From: Aculops lycopersici
Lineage: Eukaryota; Arthropoda; Arachnida; Trombidiformes; Eriophyidae
NCBI GenBank assembly: GCA_015350385.1
Contig: WNKI01000002.1
Location: forward strand, 3,685,311 to 3,749,310
Direction: 5' to 3'
DNA length: 64,000 nucleotides
Below are positions 10,632 to 20,034 of the stretch, piece after piece. Numbering within the stretch: the stretch's first letter is position 1; every line of letters starts with the position of its first letter. A program made the position numbers and the translations under genes. The notes beneath the pieces are model-generated. The model did not search any database. It was not told where the DNA came from and saw only the letters and a list, made by a program, of their open reading frames with translations.

Positions 10632-12749
10632 TCATATGAGCTCAATGGTTAATTCTAACTCAGTTTTGGAAATATCGTCCTGAGATGCACAGGTCTTTTC
10701 AAAATGTTTCTCGATTTCATATGCCTCGATGTAGAATGATTTACAATTTACTGGATACGCTCCCGGTAAGATTGGGGTCTCAGAGGCAGGAGAGCCAAAG
10801 CAAAGTCCTTGGAACTCACGCAATATTGAGTCATCTCCTGATTTATGATCAAACTCTGCCCATGCGATACCATTTTCGTCTATCACAACCTTGACTCTCC
10901 AGGTTATATTGCAGACCAGATATCGTGAGGTGCATATGTATTGCAAGATTTGTTTGTTAAACTTAGGACTAGTAGAGATGAAGGTGATTCGGTCCAGGTA
11001 TTTGGGGGATCCAAGGATCAGAAGATCGCCATGATAATCTTTCAAAATCAACTCGCGAGTTCCATATCGTTTTATGATGCGATGTATGATCTGATAAGCA
11101 ATTTTGTCGGAATCTTCAGATGTAAGGGTTAAACTTTTCCATAGTTCAGCACTGGCGTCAATAACGGTTTTCCAAGATTTGCTGACGAGTCTCACTTTGA
11201 TCCTATCCTTCAAGTTTAAGTTCTTGGCGATCTTAACCATGACGTCGTGTCCGGAAAATAGTGAACTCATCCTCAACGTATCTTGATAATCCATGCAAGC
11301 TTCAGTCTTCTTGCTTACAAATGGATATCGACGGGCTAGATTTGCAATGGCAGGGTAAGTTACGGTTATAGGTTGAATTGGGGCAACAGAAGTTGGAAGA
11401 TAGATTCCTTCATTTAGCATGAGACGATATGGTTTCGATTGCACATTTTGTGTATTTGCTACATATTTCGCCTGTTGTTGTTGCTGTTGGCCTCCAGGAA
11501 GGCGATTCGTCATGTTCATGTGGTTAGGAGTGACATTTGCGCTTTCATATCTCGCAGGTGTACCTGCAATATTTTGTTTGATTAAACTATGACCCTTGGA
11601 TTTCTTGCGACCTTTTGTAGACAAGCGACAGAGAGTGAGTAACTCAGGTTCAGAGGAGAGTCGCTTCTCGTTCTTTGGTTGAAAAAGACCAGATTTTTGA
11701 GCGGCATTGCCGCTTATAGTGATTGAAGGGTGGAATGGACTCTTCCTGATGATATTACCGTCTGGGCGTCTCAAAGCTTGTTCTAGGTTCGGCATATTGG
11801 TCTTGGATGGAGGTGTATCATCTTGATTCATTATGATATTCTCTCTAGAAGCCAATTGCAGGGGTATTGGTGGGGTTTCGTCGATCACGAGTGGTGGTGC
11901 GAGATCATCCTTTTCATTTACAGTGGCTGGCTTTAATGAAGGTCCTGGTGGCAGTGATGTAATAAATTCATCCTTCTTGCTTGACCTCTTGACAGTCATC
12001 TTCAGTGCTTCTGATCCTGATGTCGATTGGAGATTGTAAATTTCGGTCTCTTGTGACGACTGGGGCGAAATTGTTTTGCTCGCATTCTGCAAGGGAGGTT
12101 TCTCTTGATCCGTGGACTTGATTTTGTCGGTAAAGTCGCGTAATCTGGCCTCCAATTCAGTGAAAGCCTTCGAAGTTGTGTTTTTTGATTTTATATCGCC
12201 AAAATCAGACGCTCTGAGCTGTCGCTTGCTATCCTGTAAAGTGCCCTTGTCCGCGGGAGTCCTGAGAATACTTGGCGCTTTTCGTGCGCCCAACTCAAGT
12301 CCAGTGGACAACTTTGATGTACATTCCATATCTGGTGTCTGGGAAGCTGGCGATGGATCAGACTTGGTATTAATGAATATCTCGCCTTCTGGTTGCGGTG
12401 TACTAGTTCCACTTTGTTGTGATCGTTGACTTCTACTCGAATTCCTCTTTGTTTGAGCTGGGGACAGTGTTATCGTTGGTGTTTGAACTGATGTTGCCGG
12501 CTTAGATTGCTGTAGATTGCCGCCAGTCGCCCGTCTTGTATTCATGCTCATGATCTCAGGTGACTCACTTTGTTCCGATGAACTTGTAGATTGCCTTGTG
12601 ATTGCTCCCTTCTGACGCTTGCTATTCTCTAATGCCTTTCTCAAAGCCAGGTCACTTGGAATTTCGCTACTAAAATCATCGAATCTTGCTGGAATCCGAT
12701 GCGATCGCTTGTCTCGCGACCTGGCCAGTGATTGTGGGGAGATATTCAT
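10632..12749 (-). CDS. F-box-like protein, long paralogue with disordered N-terminus
   Basis: Single-exon frame of 705 residues from ATG 12749. Residues 1 to about 480 are low-complexity Ser/Thr/Pro/Lys-rich sequence with several basic patches. From about residue 495 it matches the neighbour at 9069-9869: F-box-like segment (VKIAKNLNLKDRIKVRLVSK, then SWKTVIDASAELWKSL), then RELILKDYHG, DRITFISTSP, ITWRVKVVIDENGIAWAEF, LCFG and FYIEAYEIEKHFE. The shared C-terminal region of about 150 residues is not one I can name. The likely role is substrate recognition in an SCF-type ubiquitin ligase, resting only on the F-box. The N-terminal extension is absent from the short paralogue, so it was gained here or lost there. 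Confidence 0.72.
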   Translation of the reverse strand: MNISPQSLARSRDKRSHRIPARFDDFSSEIPSDLALRKALENSKRQKGAITRQSTSSSEQSESPEIMSMNTRRATGGNLQQSKPATSVQTPTITLSPAQTKRNSSRSQRSQQSGTSTPQPEGEIFINTKSDPSPASQTPDMECTSKLSTGLELGARKAPSILRTPADKGTLQDSKRQLRASDFGDIKSKNTTSKAFTELEARLRDFTDKIKSTDQEKPPLQNASKTISPQSSQETEIYNLQSTSGSEALKMTVKRSSKKDEFITSLPPGPSLKPATVNEKDDLAPPLVIDETPPIPLQLASRENIIMNQDDTPPSKTNMPNLEQALRRPDGNIIRKSPFHPSITISGNAAQKSGLFQPKNEKRLSSEPELLTLCRLSTKGRKKSKGHSLIKQNIAGTPARYESANVTPNHMNMTNRLPGGQQQQQQAKYVANTQNVQSKPYRLMLNEGIYLPTSVAPIQPITVTYPAIANLARRYPFVSKKTEACMDYQDTLRMSSLFSGHDVMVKIAKNLNLKDRIKVRLVSKSWKTVIDASAELWKSLTLTSEDSDKIAYQIIHRIIKRYGTRELILKDYHGDLLILGSPKYLDRITFISTSPKFNKQILQYICTSRYLVCNITWRVKVVIDENGIAWAEFDHKSGDDSILREFQGLCFGSPASETPILPGAYPVNCKSFYIEAYEIEKHFEKTCASQDDISKTELELTIELI

Positions 12750-14093
12750 CTCTATGTTTGTAAATCAAGTCTGTTGTTATATGTTTGTGATAGTTTTGAG
12801 ATAAGCTTATACGACTTAACCTGCTTTGTAGGTTAAATTCTAACCAGCTTGCAGGTTGAAGACCAGCAGGCACCACGATCTCGAGCCACGAGGAAGCTTC
12901 GATTCCAATCAAAGTTGTCTAGTCCACGTGGTTAAAAGGATTCACTTTACAGTATTCAATCAAAAAATATACTGACTCAATTCATTCCTTCTCTTCAATA
13001 ATAAATAAATAAATTTTCTCTGATCTAATAATTACTAATTGCAGGTGTGGAGGCTAGAGGAGGGATACATGAGGATAGATAAATACCTGAATTAATTGGT
13101 GACCAACCGGAATGATAGCACGGAAAGCTAGACAGGATTTGAGCGCCACACAGTCCAAACAAACTAGAAACTACTCGAGTTAACACACACACTTTCTCCA
13201 TCTCAATCCAGCTGCCTTCTGCCACCACCATGCTTAAAGATTCCCCCTTCGCATTGGCTGCCCGCTTGGCATGTTAGCGGACGGGCCGAACGAGAGAGAA
13301 TTTTGCAGGGGCCGCCCATCGGGTTACTGCAGTTTGCAATGGAAAATTGTCTCCTATCTGCAGTTTGATTGGTGAGATTCACATTTCACACTGCGCTACT
13401 GCAACCTGCAGACTTGAGTGAAGCAGCGTCCGTTGGAAGCATGAGTCTTTTTACCCCTCTGATTTTGCAGCTTTCGCCTCGCTGTGTTCGAGCGCGAGGA
13501 AAAGTTGCCACACACACAAACACAACGAGCGAAGCTGACTGGCGCACGAGAAACCTCCATCCGCTTGCTCGTTGTGAACCATGACCAGAGCGAGACAGGG
13601 AGAGAGAGAGAGAGAGACGAGAGAAGGAGAGAGGCAGCCTGCAGGCTGCAGCGGCAAGACCGAGAGAGGGGGAGAGACGTGAAATTTAAAGGGACTTTCA
13701 CACACACAAGCAGTGAGAGTTTGTGTTCGTTGTCGGGAAATGCAAGTGAGAAAAAAGGAGCGCTTTGCTGATGATCTCATTGCGCCGTTTGCATAGCAAA
13801 TAAAGTGCACGACGGGGAAACTTGTTGTTATTGATCAGCCCAAAACAAATCATTATTATTATCACCATATATCCTCCTCGTCTCCATCGCCATCTTAGTT
13901 ATTCCCAATATCATTGTCGGTGACTAAATTTGGTCGATGTCTAAGAAAGCTATTTGTTTCCTCATTGGCTTACATGATAAACAACAACAACCAAAATCTC
14001 ACCCCACAGTTGAGCAAAATAGAACAAACAACTCACTAGCTTGCTAACTACAACAGCCATCTATAGGAAAGAGAGAATCATAAGTAGTGGACC
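12750..14093. other. Divergent upstream region between long F-box gene and CLEC16A
   Basis: 1.3 kb between two genes pointing away from each other, so it holds both promoters. Visible: simple purine-rich tracts (GA)n at 13599-13620, a perfect 16-base palindrome GCAGCCTGCAGGCTGC at 13634-13649, and several TGCAG words. Overlapping open frames of up to 119 codons on both strands at 13396-13810 come from the biased composition and have no family features. Translation of CLEC16A begins in the context GGACCATGTT. Confidence 0.4.
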
Positions 14094-16061
14094 ATGTTCA
14101 AAAAATCGCTTTGGTTCCCCAACCATTGGAGCTCCAAGCCAAAGAATCCTCTTTCATTGGAGCACCTAAGGTACTTGTGCAATGTTATGTCAAAGAATAG
14201 TATAGTTACGGAGCAAAACAAAACCCTTTTAGTGGAAACTCTTCGTCAAATTGCTGAAATTCTCATTTGGGGCGACCAAAATGATAGCTCAGTATTTGAC
14301 TTTTTCCTCGAAAGAAATATGCTCAGCTTCTTCCTTGATATTATGAAACAAAAATGTGGCAATTATGTTACGGTGCAACTATTACAAACGCTCAATATAT
14401 TGTTTGAGAACATCAGGCATGAGACATCGTTATATTATTTATTATCGAACAATCATGTTAACTCCATAATCTTGCACAAATTTGATCTATCCGATGAGGA
14501 GGTTATGGCTTATTATATAAGCTTCCTAAAAACACTCTCATTCAAACTAAATCCACATACAATACATTTCTTCTTCAATACCAGTGATTTTCCTCTTTAT
14601 ACAGAAGCTATTAAGTATTTTAACCATCCCGAAAAAATGGTTAGAATTGCAGTGAGGATATTGACGCTAAACGTGTTCAAAGTAGATGAAAAATCAATGC
14701 TCAAATTCATAACTGGCCAAACTGTGCCATGTTTATCAGATTTAGTTCATTTTATTCGAGATAATGTTATCAATATTGAGAAATGTTTAAAGGAAAGCTC
14801 AAACTCGTCGCCGCCGACACCTCAGCCAACAACACCAACGTCACCCTCGCCATTGATGATGACGCCACCGGATCTATCAACCTCATTCAACAAGCACTTG
14901 ATGGAAACATCCACGAATTCTTTGCCACAACAATCACAACAAACAAATACAACAATATCCACCACAACTATTAAAAATTCATCAACTACAAATGTAACCA
15001 CAAACGATAATAATCAAGCCAACGCAAAGCCAACAGCAACAGGAATTACAGCCACAACTACAGCCAATCTGAATACTAATTCTAGTTCTATTAGCTTGCA
15101 TAATGTTCAAAATTTAAAAATCAATATACATAATATTGTCAACAATAATAATAATAACAACATGAACAACAACCACATCGACAAGATTCTACTGAAAATC
15201 GACGATCTCTTTGCCGAGCACCTGGATCATTTGCATTATTTGAACGATGTATTAATGTTGAAGATTGACGATATCAATAGAATCCTCTCAGACACTATGA
15301 TGCATCACTTGATAAAACCACTTATAGATGCCTACAAGGATGATCCTCGCAATAGTATGATCAGATTGTTCACCTTGGAGTTTACAACAAGCATACTATC
15401 AAAAGTATTAGGCACCAGATTAGACGAGGAGGACGGTGAAAATAGCAACATCAACGTTGATGACGAAGGAGGAAGAGATAGGTCACTGGCTAATGATGTC
15501 AAGGATTTTAGTGATAAGCAAGATCTAACCGATGATAAGCTTTCTAGTGCGCAATTGGCTATCGTTAAGGAATCAAAGAAAATTGCCGAAATCAAGGTAA
15601 GAACACTTCTTAAAACGGGCACACTGCAAGAGATGACCTACCTAAGCATATTCGATGCAGAGTACAATGACATGAAACGGAAACGCTTAACTATAGACTA
15701 CTTATTGATGGATGCACCATCATATGCATCATATAGTAGCAGACAACAACAACAACTGCAACAACAAAACAAACAAACATTATCAACAACATTAGCCCCA
15801 GCAAACAACCAACTCATGAAAGAAAAAAGTAACTCCAATGCTAAATTGAATAATACCAGTTCCAAAAGTAGTAATCCCGCTCTTCTAGAGAGCAAGGCCG
15901 AGATAGATAGAGCTCGTTATCTAATAAGAGATTCTCTGTTATGGCGACAACTGTTACTCAATATAAAGAACGAAAAGGACAGAGAGTTGTCATTGAAAAA
16001 CACAACATATTTGTCGTATGCCAAGCTACTTCAATGGTTGGGTTTGGATGGACCAGCTTAG
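14094..16061 (+). CDS. CLEC16A: CLEC16A / Ema / GOP-1 homologue
   Basis: Single-exon frame of 655 residues. Residues 1-205 match the FPL domain that starts all CLEC16A proteins (SLEHLRYLCNVM, ETLRQIAEILIWGDQND, LLQTLNILFENIRHETSLYY, FNTSDFPLYTEAIKYFNHPE). After a spacer of about 125 residues made of Ser, Thr, Pro and Asn (poly-Asn near 350), the family resumes with AEHLDHLHYLNDVL. These proteins act on endosomes and lysosomes in membrane traffic, autophagy and mitophagy (Drosophila ema, C. elegans gop-1). Human CLEC16A is about 1050 residues; this frame stops far earlier, and its last 200 residues are mostly unlike the family apart from a charged helix near the end. The reduction may be real or later exons may be missed, but a poly(A) signal follows at 16195. 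Confidence 0.85.
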   Translation: MFKKSLWFPNHWSSKPKNPLSLEHLRYLCNVMSKNSIVTEQNKTLLVETLRQIAEILIWGDQNDSSVFDFFLERNMLSFFLDIMKQKCGNYVTVQLLQTLNILFENIRHETSLYYLLSNNHVNSIILHKFDLSDEEVMAYYISFLKTLSFKLNPHTIHFFFNTSDFPLYTEAIKYFNHPEKMVRIAVRILTLNVFKVDEKSMLKFITGQTVPCLSDLVHFIRDNVINIEKCLKESSNSSPPTPQPTTPTSPSPLMMTPPDLSTSFNKHLMETSTNSLPQQSQQTNTTISTTTIKNSSTTNVTTNDNNQANAKPTATGITATTTANLNTNSSSISLHNVQNLKINIHNIVNNNNNNNMNNNHIDKILLKIDDLFAEHLDHLHYLNDVLMLKIDDINRILSDTMMHHLIKPLIDAYKDDPRNSMIRLFTLEFTTSILSKVLGTRLDEEDGENSNINVDDEGGRDRSLANDVKDFSDKQDLTDDKLSSAQLAIVKESKKIAEIKVRTLLKTGTLQEMTYLSIFDAEYNDMKRKRLTIDYLLMDAPSYASYSSRQQQQLQQQNKQTLSTTLAPANNQLMKEKSNSNAKLNNTSSKSSNPALLESKAEIDRARYLIRDSLLWRQLLLNIKNEKDRELSLKNTTYLSYAKLLQWLGLDGPA

Positions 16062-16186
16062 AGTTGAGATTGGTAACATATCTATACTTCGACTCACATC
16101 CTTCTCTTACCCAACGAAGTGGAATACCTCAAAGCATAAATTCCTGAAGGCCAAAAAGAAAGAGAGCAAGAGTTTGGATTAAGAGA

Positions 16187-16202
16187 AATTTATTAATAAA
16201 TT
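16187..16202. terminator. Palindromic poly(A) signal shared by two convergent genes
   Basis: The 16-base perfect palindrome AATTTATTAATAAATT contains AATAAA on both strands. It lies 134 bases after the CLEC16A stop (plus) and a similar distance after the stop of the four-pass membrane protein gene (minus, stop at 16336-16338). It is positioned to serve both transcripts. Confidence 0.6.
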
Positions 16203-16335
16203 AGCCCGCCAACGAAAATGAGGGATGACAGTAAGATAAGAGGTTAAATGTCTTATCAATCAGATTTTATCTTGAAAAATGATTTGAAAATGCATGGCAT
16301 GTATTCTCAGTTGATCATGAGAAACTTGAATGATC

Positions 16336-17035
16336 TCAAACGTCCGGTGGAAAGACAAGGGTGGGATTTTGAATGCGTTTCAAGAATCTGTAATTTGACA
16401 GTACAATCAAGTAAAGATATAGATGATATGTTGTGACCAGTAGCACGATTACAGCCATTACATTAGTGTTGCTCTGTTGAGATAGGATAGGATATGATTT
16501 TTTGATTGTGACTTGGGGTTAATATTTGTTTTCTACCGAGTGAGAAGTTTAGTTTGTATCGAACTTACGTCATAAGCGTATCTCCAAATGAGTAGAAACG
16601 CATGATAATACAATAGAACAATTTCTACGGCAGTCAAGAATAGAAAGGGAAAGTAATAGATCCTTGTTTCCTGTTTCAATGGAAAATAAGCGAGAAATAT
16701 ATGTTAGACTTGTTGTTTTAACTATTCTCTTGTATATATTGCTATCAAGTGATACTTACATTCTTGACTCCCTTTATGAGACCAAGTGAAGCAGTGAACA
16801 TGTAGATAAATGAGTAAACTGCTAATATTATGGCTAGTGAGCTCATGACACCACTTCCATACTCAAATAGAGGTGATATTACCGAATCACTAAAGGACCC
16901 TCGGTATACATCTATGAAGTAGAATCCGGATAGAAGGTGCATTACAAATGTGTACCAACCAATGATGATTGTGGCCTCCTGGGACTCAAGCTTGTTGCTG
17001 AGTGAGTAGCCAGGTAGGAACAGGGATAGAGGCAT
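16336..17035 (-). CDS. Four-pass membrane protein, small, three exons
   Basis: Rebuilt from three exons: 17035-16760 (92 codons, ends at GTAAGT), 16670-16569 (34 codons, after TTTCAATG...ACAG, ends at GTAAGTTC) and 16473-16336 (45 codons and TGA, after TCTCAACAG). All junctions are phase 0. The 171-residue product has four hydrophobic segments: about residues 22-42 (TIIIGWYTFVMHLLSGFYF), 63-84 (VMSSLAIILAVYSFIYMFTA), 96-114 (IYYFPFLFLTAVEIVLLYY) and 132-151 (VMAVIVLLVTTYHLYLYLIV). The pattern resembles small arthropod tetraspan families (MARVEL/LAPTM-like or DUF4728-like), but no diagnostic motif decides between them. Introns are 89 and 95 bases. Same strand as MOCS1 upstream, 285 bases away. 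Confidence 0.72.
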
Positions 17036-17320
17036 CTTGTAATTGATAGATAATCCGATTAATTATAAGCAGGTTGTAATTTTATTCAATATTATCAGTG
17101 GTAATTGATTCCAATGGTTGCAAACTGGCCGCTCCCAAAGAATAGAACTTTCAGAGTAGAACATTTGCAACTGAAGCGGCGAATGTCGAAACAACAGCAG
17201 CAGCGACAACAACAAGTTGCATTGCGCATTTTAGCGTGTAGAGAAGTCATGTCGAATATGACAAGCGGAGAAAGTTCGATTTTAGATTGCAGTTGGAAGT
17301 TGTTTTATGTATATTTCTCA
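17036..17320. other. Short intergenic, membrane-protein promoter and MOCS1 3' end
   Basis: Minus-strand AATAAA (plus 17081-17086) is about 235 bases after the MOCS1B stop and only 46 bases before the next gene's start codon, so the two minus-strand genes are nearly abutting. A short plus-strand frame at 17105-17326 has a Gln run and no family features. Confidence 0.4.
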
Positions 17321-17907
17321 TTATGAGGTCTTTGTCTTGGATAGCAAGTGGATATCTGTGATTCTCATATCCTTTTTGACACTCTTACACATATCATACA
17401 ATGTTAAAAGTGTCACCGAAACTGCAGTTAAACTTTCCATCTCTACACCTGTATTGTAATGAGCCTGGGTTGTTGCCGTCACGATAAGTTCCCCTGATTT
17501 ATGGTTCGACTTAATATCAACCCCGATCTTGTCTAGCGGGATCTGGTGGCATAACGGAATCAAACTACTCGTCATCTTGGCTCCCATAATTCCAGCGAAT
17601 TTCGCCACAGTTATCACCTCTCCTTTTTTCATCGTATTATCCTCAATCTTGGCCAAAACCTCGTGACCAACATGGATTCTGCCTTGAGCAATCGCAATGC
17701 GCTTATTTGAGGGTTTTTGCCCGACGTCTACCATATTGATCTTACCTCGTGAATCAACATGTGTGAAGCCATCTGATATATTGTTCATTGGCTGCCTCGA
17801 ACTGGCAGTCGTGTCGACAGTGGTGACATTTGTCTGGTGGTGATAAAAACGAGAGGCTTTTGCGTGGTACGTGCATAGCACGTTAGTTAAGCTTGAGCAC
17901 TTGTTGA
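17321..17907 (-). CDS. MOCS1: MOCS1B: cyclic pyranopterin monophosphate synthase (MoaC) domain
   Basis: MoaC-family domain of about 150 residues: THVDSRGKINMVDVG, AKFAGIMGAKMTSSLIPLCH, QAHYNTGVEMESLTAVSVTL, LYDMCKSVKKDMRI. MoaC converts 3',8-cyclo-GTP into cPMP, the first stable pterin of molybdenum cofactor synthesis, in mitochondria. It lies directly downstream of the MOCS1A part on the same strand, as in other animals, where MOCS1B is made only as a fusion with MOCS1A by alternative splicing. The frame is open from about 17907 with no ATG before the domain except an internal one (MNNISDG). Acceptors at TTGAG/17907 and ATATCAG/17773 both fit the phase-1 donor at 18121, so either would make an in-frame MOCS1A-B fusion that skips the MOCS1A stop. 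With the first, the fusion would be 531 residues. Confidence 0.88.
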
Positions 17908-17971
17908 CTCAACTTAATGGAAACGACAAGACTTCCATTAATATATCTGCAATATGATAGTGTCGACTAGT

Positions 17972-19216
17972 CTACCCACCGATTTTAATCATTGGTCTTG
18001 AAGTCTCCCTAGCTAACTGACTCGAGCCTTCATTTTCAAGTGTTAAGAGATAGACATTGTTAATCAGCATCGCCTCTCATTGCCTCAACTCACCAACAAA
18101 TCTAATCTGATTAAAACTCACCTGAGTGCTGCTTCTTCTTTGACTTTAGAGCAATCGTTATGGCATCAACCACTTGACTATCGCTCGCACCTTTCCTTAA
18201 TAAATCCCTTAGCGATACCTCCTCCGGTCCAAAGAGACAAACCTTGAGATTACCATCAGCCGTGAGGCGAAGTCTATTGCAACCGGAGCAAAAATTTTCG
18301 CTCATCGAACTGATAAACCCTATCGAACCTAACATCCCATCAGCTTTATATATTTTGCTCGTATTGTTGCATGATATTCCAGTTCTTTTCATACTTGGAT
18401 ATGACCTCATTAGATCAGCAAGAATGGATTTATAAGGAACTAGCTTTTTGATTTCCCATCTGTTGCCCTCGAAAGGCATAAATTCAATGAATCGAACCTC
18501 AATTGGATAATCGAATGCGATTCTTGCAAAATCAGAGACCTCGTCGTCATTGAAGCCTCTCATGATAACACAATTGATTTTGACAATTTCAATCCCAGCA
18601 TCTAGGGCTGAAAAGATTGATCTAAAAACTCGATCCCAACCTTTCCTCCTGGTCATATGCTCAAATCTCTCCGGTTTGAGAGTATCGAGACTTATGTTGA
18701 CAACATCTAGACCTTCGGAATTGACATGGGTGTTATCAGTGGGTCCAAATTGATATCTTATTCAATATGCCCCTTCTCTAGGATTAAATAGAACTCACCT
18801 TTCTTTTTCAATGTTTCAATATGGCGATCTAGAGTCAATCCGTTAGTTGTTAGCCCTATGGTATACAGAGGGGTGGAAGATTTGAGGTGAGCAAGGTGGT
18901 CCATCAAAGGTAACAACTTCATATCTATAGAAGGCTCTCCACCTGTTAGTCGAATCTTCTTGACACCACATTGATTGACGAAAATATTAGACAGCCTAAC
19001 TATCTCTGGCAAGCTTAGGCAGTTATAACTTGCAGTAAGAGGAGCTCCACCCTCCGGCATGCAATATCTGCACCTCAGATTGCATCTTTCGGTTAATGAG
19101 ATTCTTAGGTAGTCGTGTTGTCTACCGAAATTATCATATAGAGTGGATGTAGCTTTCGAAGTTAGAGTTTGAATTGATCTGCTCTTCAAAAATGGTTGCA
19201 TGGCTTTGGAATACAT
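17972..19216 (-). CDS. MOCS1: MOCS1A: GTP 3',8-cyclase (MoaA), three exons
   Basis: Exons 19216-18799, 18712-18122 and 18027-17972; introns of 86 and 94 bases, both joins in phase 1. The product is 354 residues. Radical-SAM cluster CNLRCRYC, SAM motif TGGEPS, and the C-terminal cluster CSGCNRLRLTADGNLKVC are intact. Exon 3 is tiny (56 bases) and restores the family ending: the join reads QHSG-SSQLARETS-RPMIKIGG-stop, the same length as the human tail QHAG...RPMILIGG. The terminal Gly-Gly is needed for catalysis in the family. The N-terminus (MYSKAMQPFLKSRSIQTLTS) is basic and Ser/Thr-rich as in mitochondrial targeting. It forms cyclic GTP intermediate for MOCS1B. Confidence 0.9.
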
Positions 19217-19774
19217 GGCTAGATTCGAATATCATAGTTTGGATGGTTCAATAACTTGTGTCGACGGAACAAAATATTCCTAGCCATTCTCTTAGAATTG
19301 GCATGCTGAAGATCAAACCTATCGATTGTGAGGATCGGAAATTAAGTGGATAACCAGATAATTAGACAAGACAGATCGCTAGATAGGTGCAAGCGAGTGA
19401 GGGTATAGTTCAAAATGACGCGCCCAATGATCAGCTCGTGCATTCACTGCTCGTTGCTGGCTTGACGCCGATATAGTGATATTAAATAGGCCTGTGTGCT
19501 GGGGGTGTTTTGCTCGAGCTGAGCCGTGTGCAGCTTTCAGGCCCGAGCCATCCAGCTGCAGCTTGCAAGGGATTCTATGAGCCGAGCTGGATTTTGTCAG
19601 CACAGCTGGTTGTTAACATCACTAGACGCCGAAGCGAGCGCTTCCAAAACAACACATGACCTTTTCAAGGAAAACCTACTACTACTAGATATCAAAACAA
19701 ACATCTAGACCTCCGGGACTCTATTCGCATCTATCCTAATCTATAAATATTACTAATTAACTAACGTACCTACA
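19217..19774. other. Divergent promoter region, MOCS1 / DAPIT
   Basis: 558 bases between the MOCS1 start (minus) and the DAPIT start (plus). It therefore holds both promoters, possibly one shared. A TATAAATAT-like word lies at 19742-19750, about 25 bases before the DAPIT ATG, so it is in the transcribed leader or is a promoter for a very short leader. Small overlapping frames here are not supported. Confidence 0.4.
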
Positions 19775-19954
19775 ATGGCTGGCGGAGGACACGTCGCAGA
19801 TCCAGGTTTCACTGGATGGAAGAAGACATTCAACTCTGTTACACCAAGAGGCCGATTACATTGCGCTTATGCGTCGATAGCGTTCTGGTCTTCAATATTC
19901 TTGGTAGTCAAGTTTTGGCCAAAGAAGGCGAAGGCAGTTGAGCAAAGGTCATAG
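19775..19954 (+). CDS. ATP5MK: DAPIT / ATP synthase membrane subunit k
   Basis: A 59-residue frame: MAGGGHVADPGFTGWKKTFN, then SVTPRGRLHCAYASIAFWSS, a hydrophobic helix IFLVVKFW, and a Lys-rich end. It aligns over its length with DAPIT (USMG5), a single-pass inner-membrane subunit of mitochondrial F-type ATP synthase that helps dimers form: the MAG start, the FTG-KK-FN block, the following T-x-x-GR block and one hydrophobic helix are all in register. No intron. Translation starts in the context CTACAATGG. The neighbour NUFIP1-like gene runs toward it, with that gene's poly(A) signal only 9 bases past this stop. A plus-strand ATTAAA lies at 20009-20014. Easy to miss because it is under 60 residues. 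Confidence 0.88.
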   Translation: MAGGGHVADPGFTGWKKTFNSVTPRGRLHCAYASIAFWSSIFLVVKFWPKKAKAVEQRS

Positions 19955-20034
19955 AAAATATATTTATTGATGTTTTCATATTATCACTGTTAGCCGTAAA
20001 GAATTCTTATTAAATGAACATGAGTAGAGCTTAA

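Noticed and set aside
13396..13810. Overlapping open frames of 95-119 codons on both strands
   Set aside because: They overlap each other, are purine-tract driven, and show no domain or conserved pattern.
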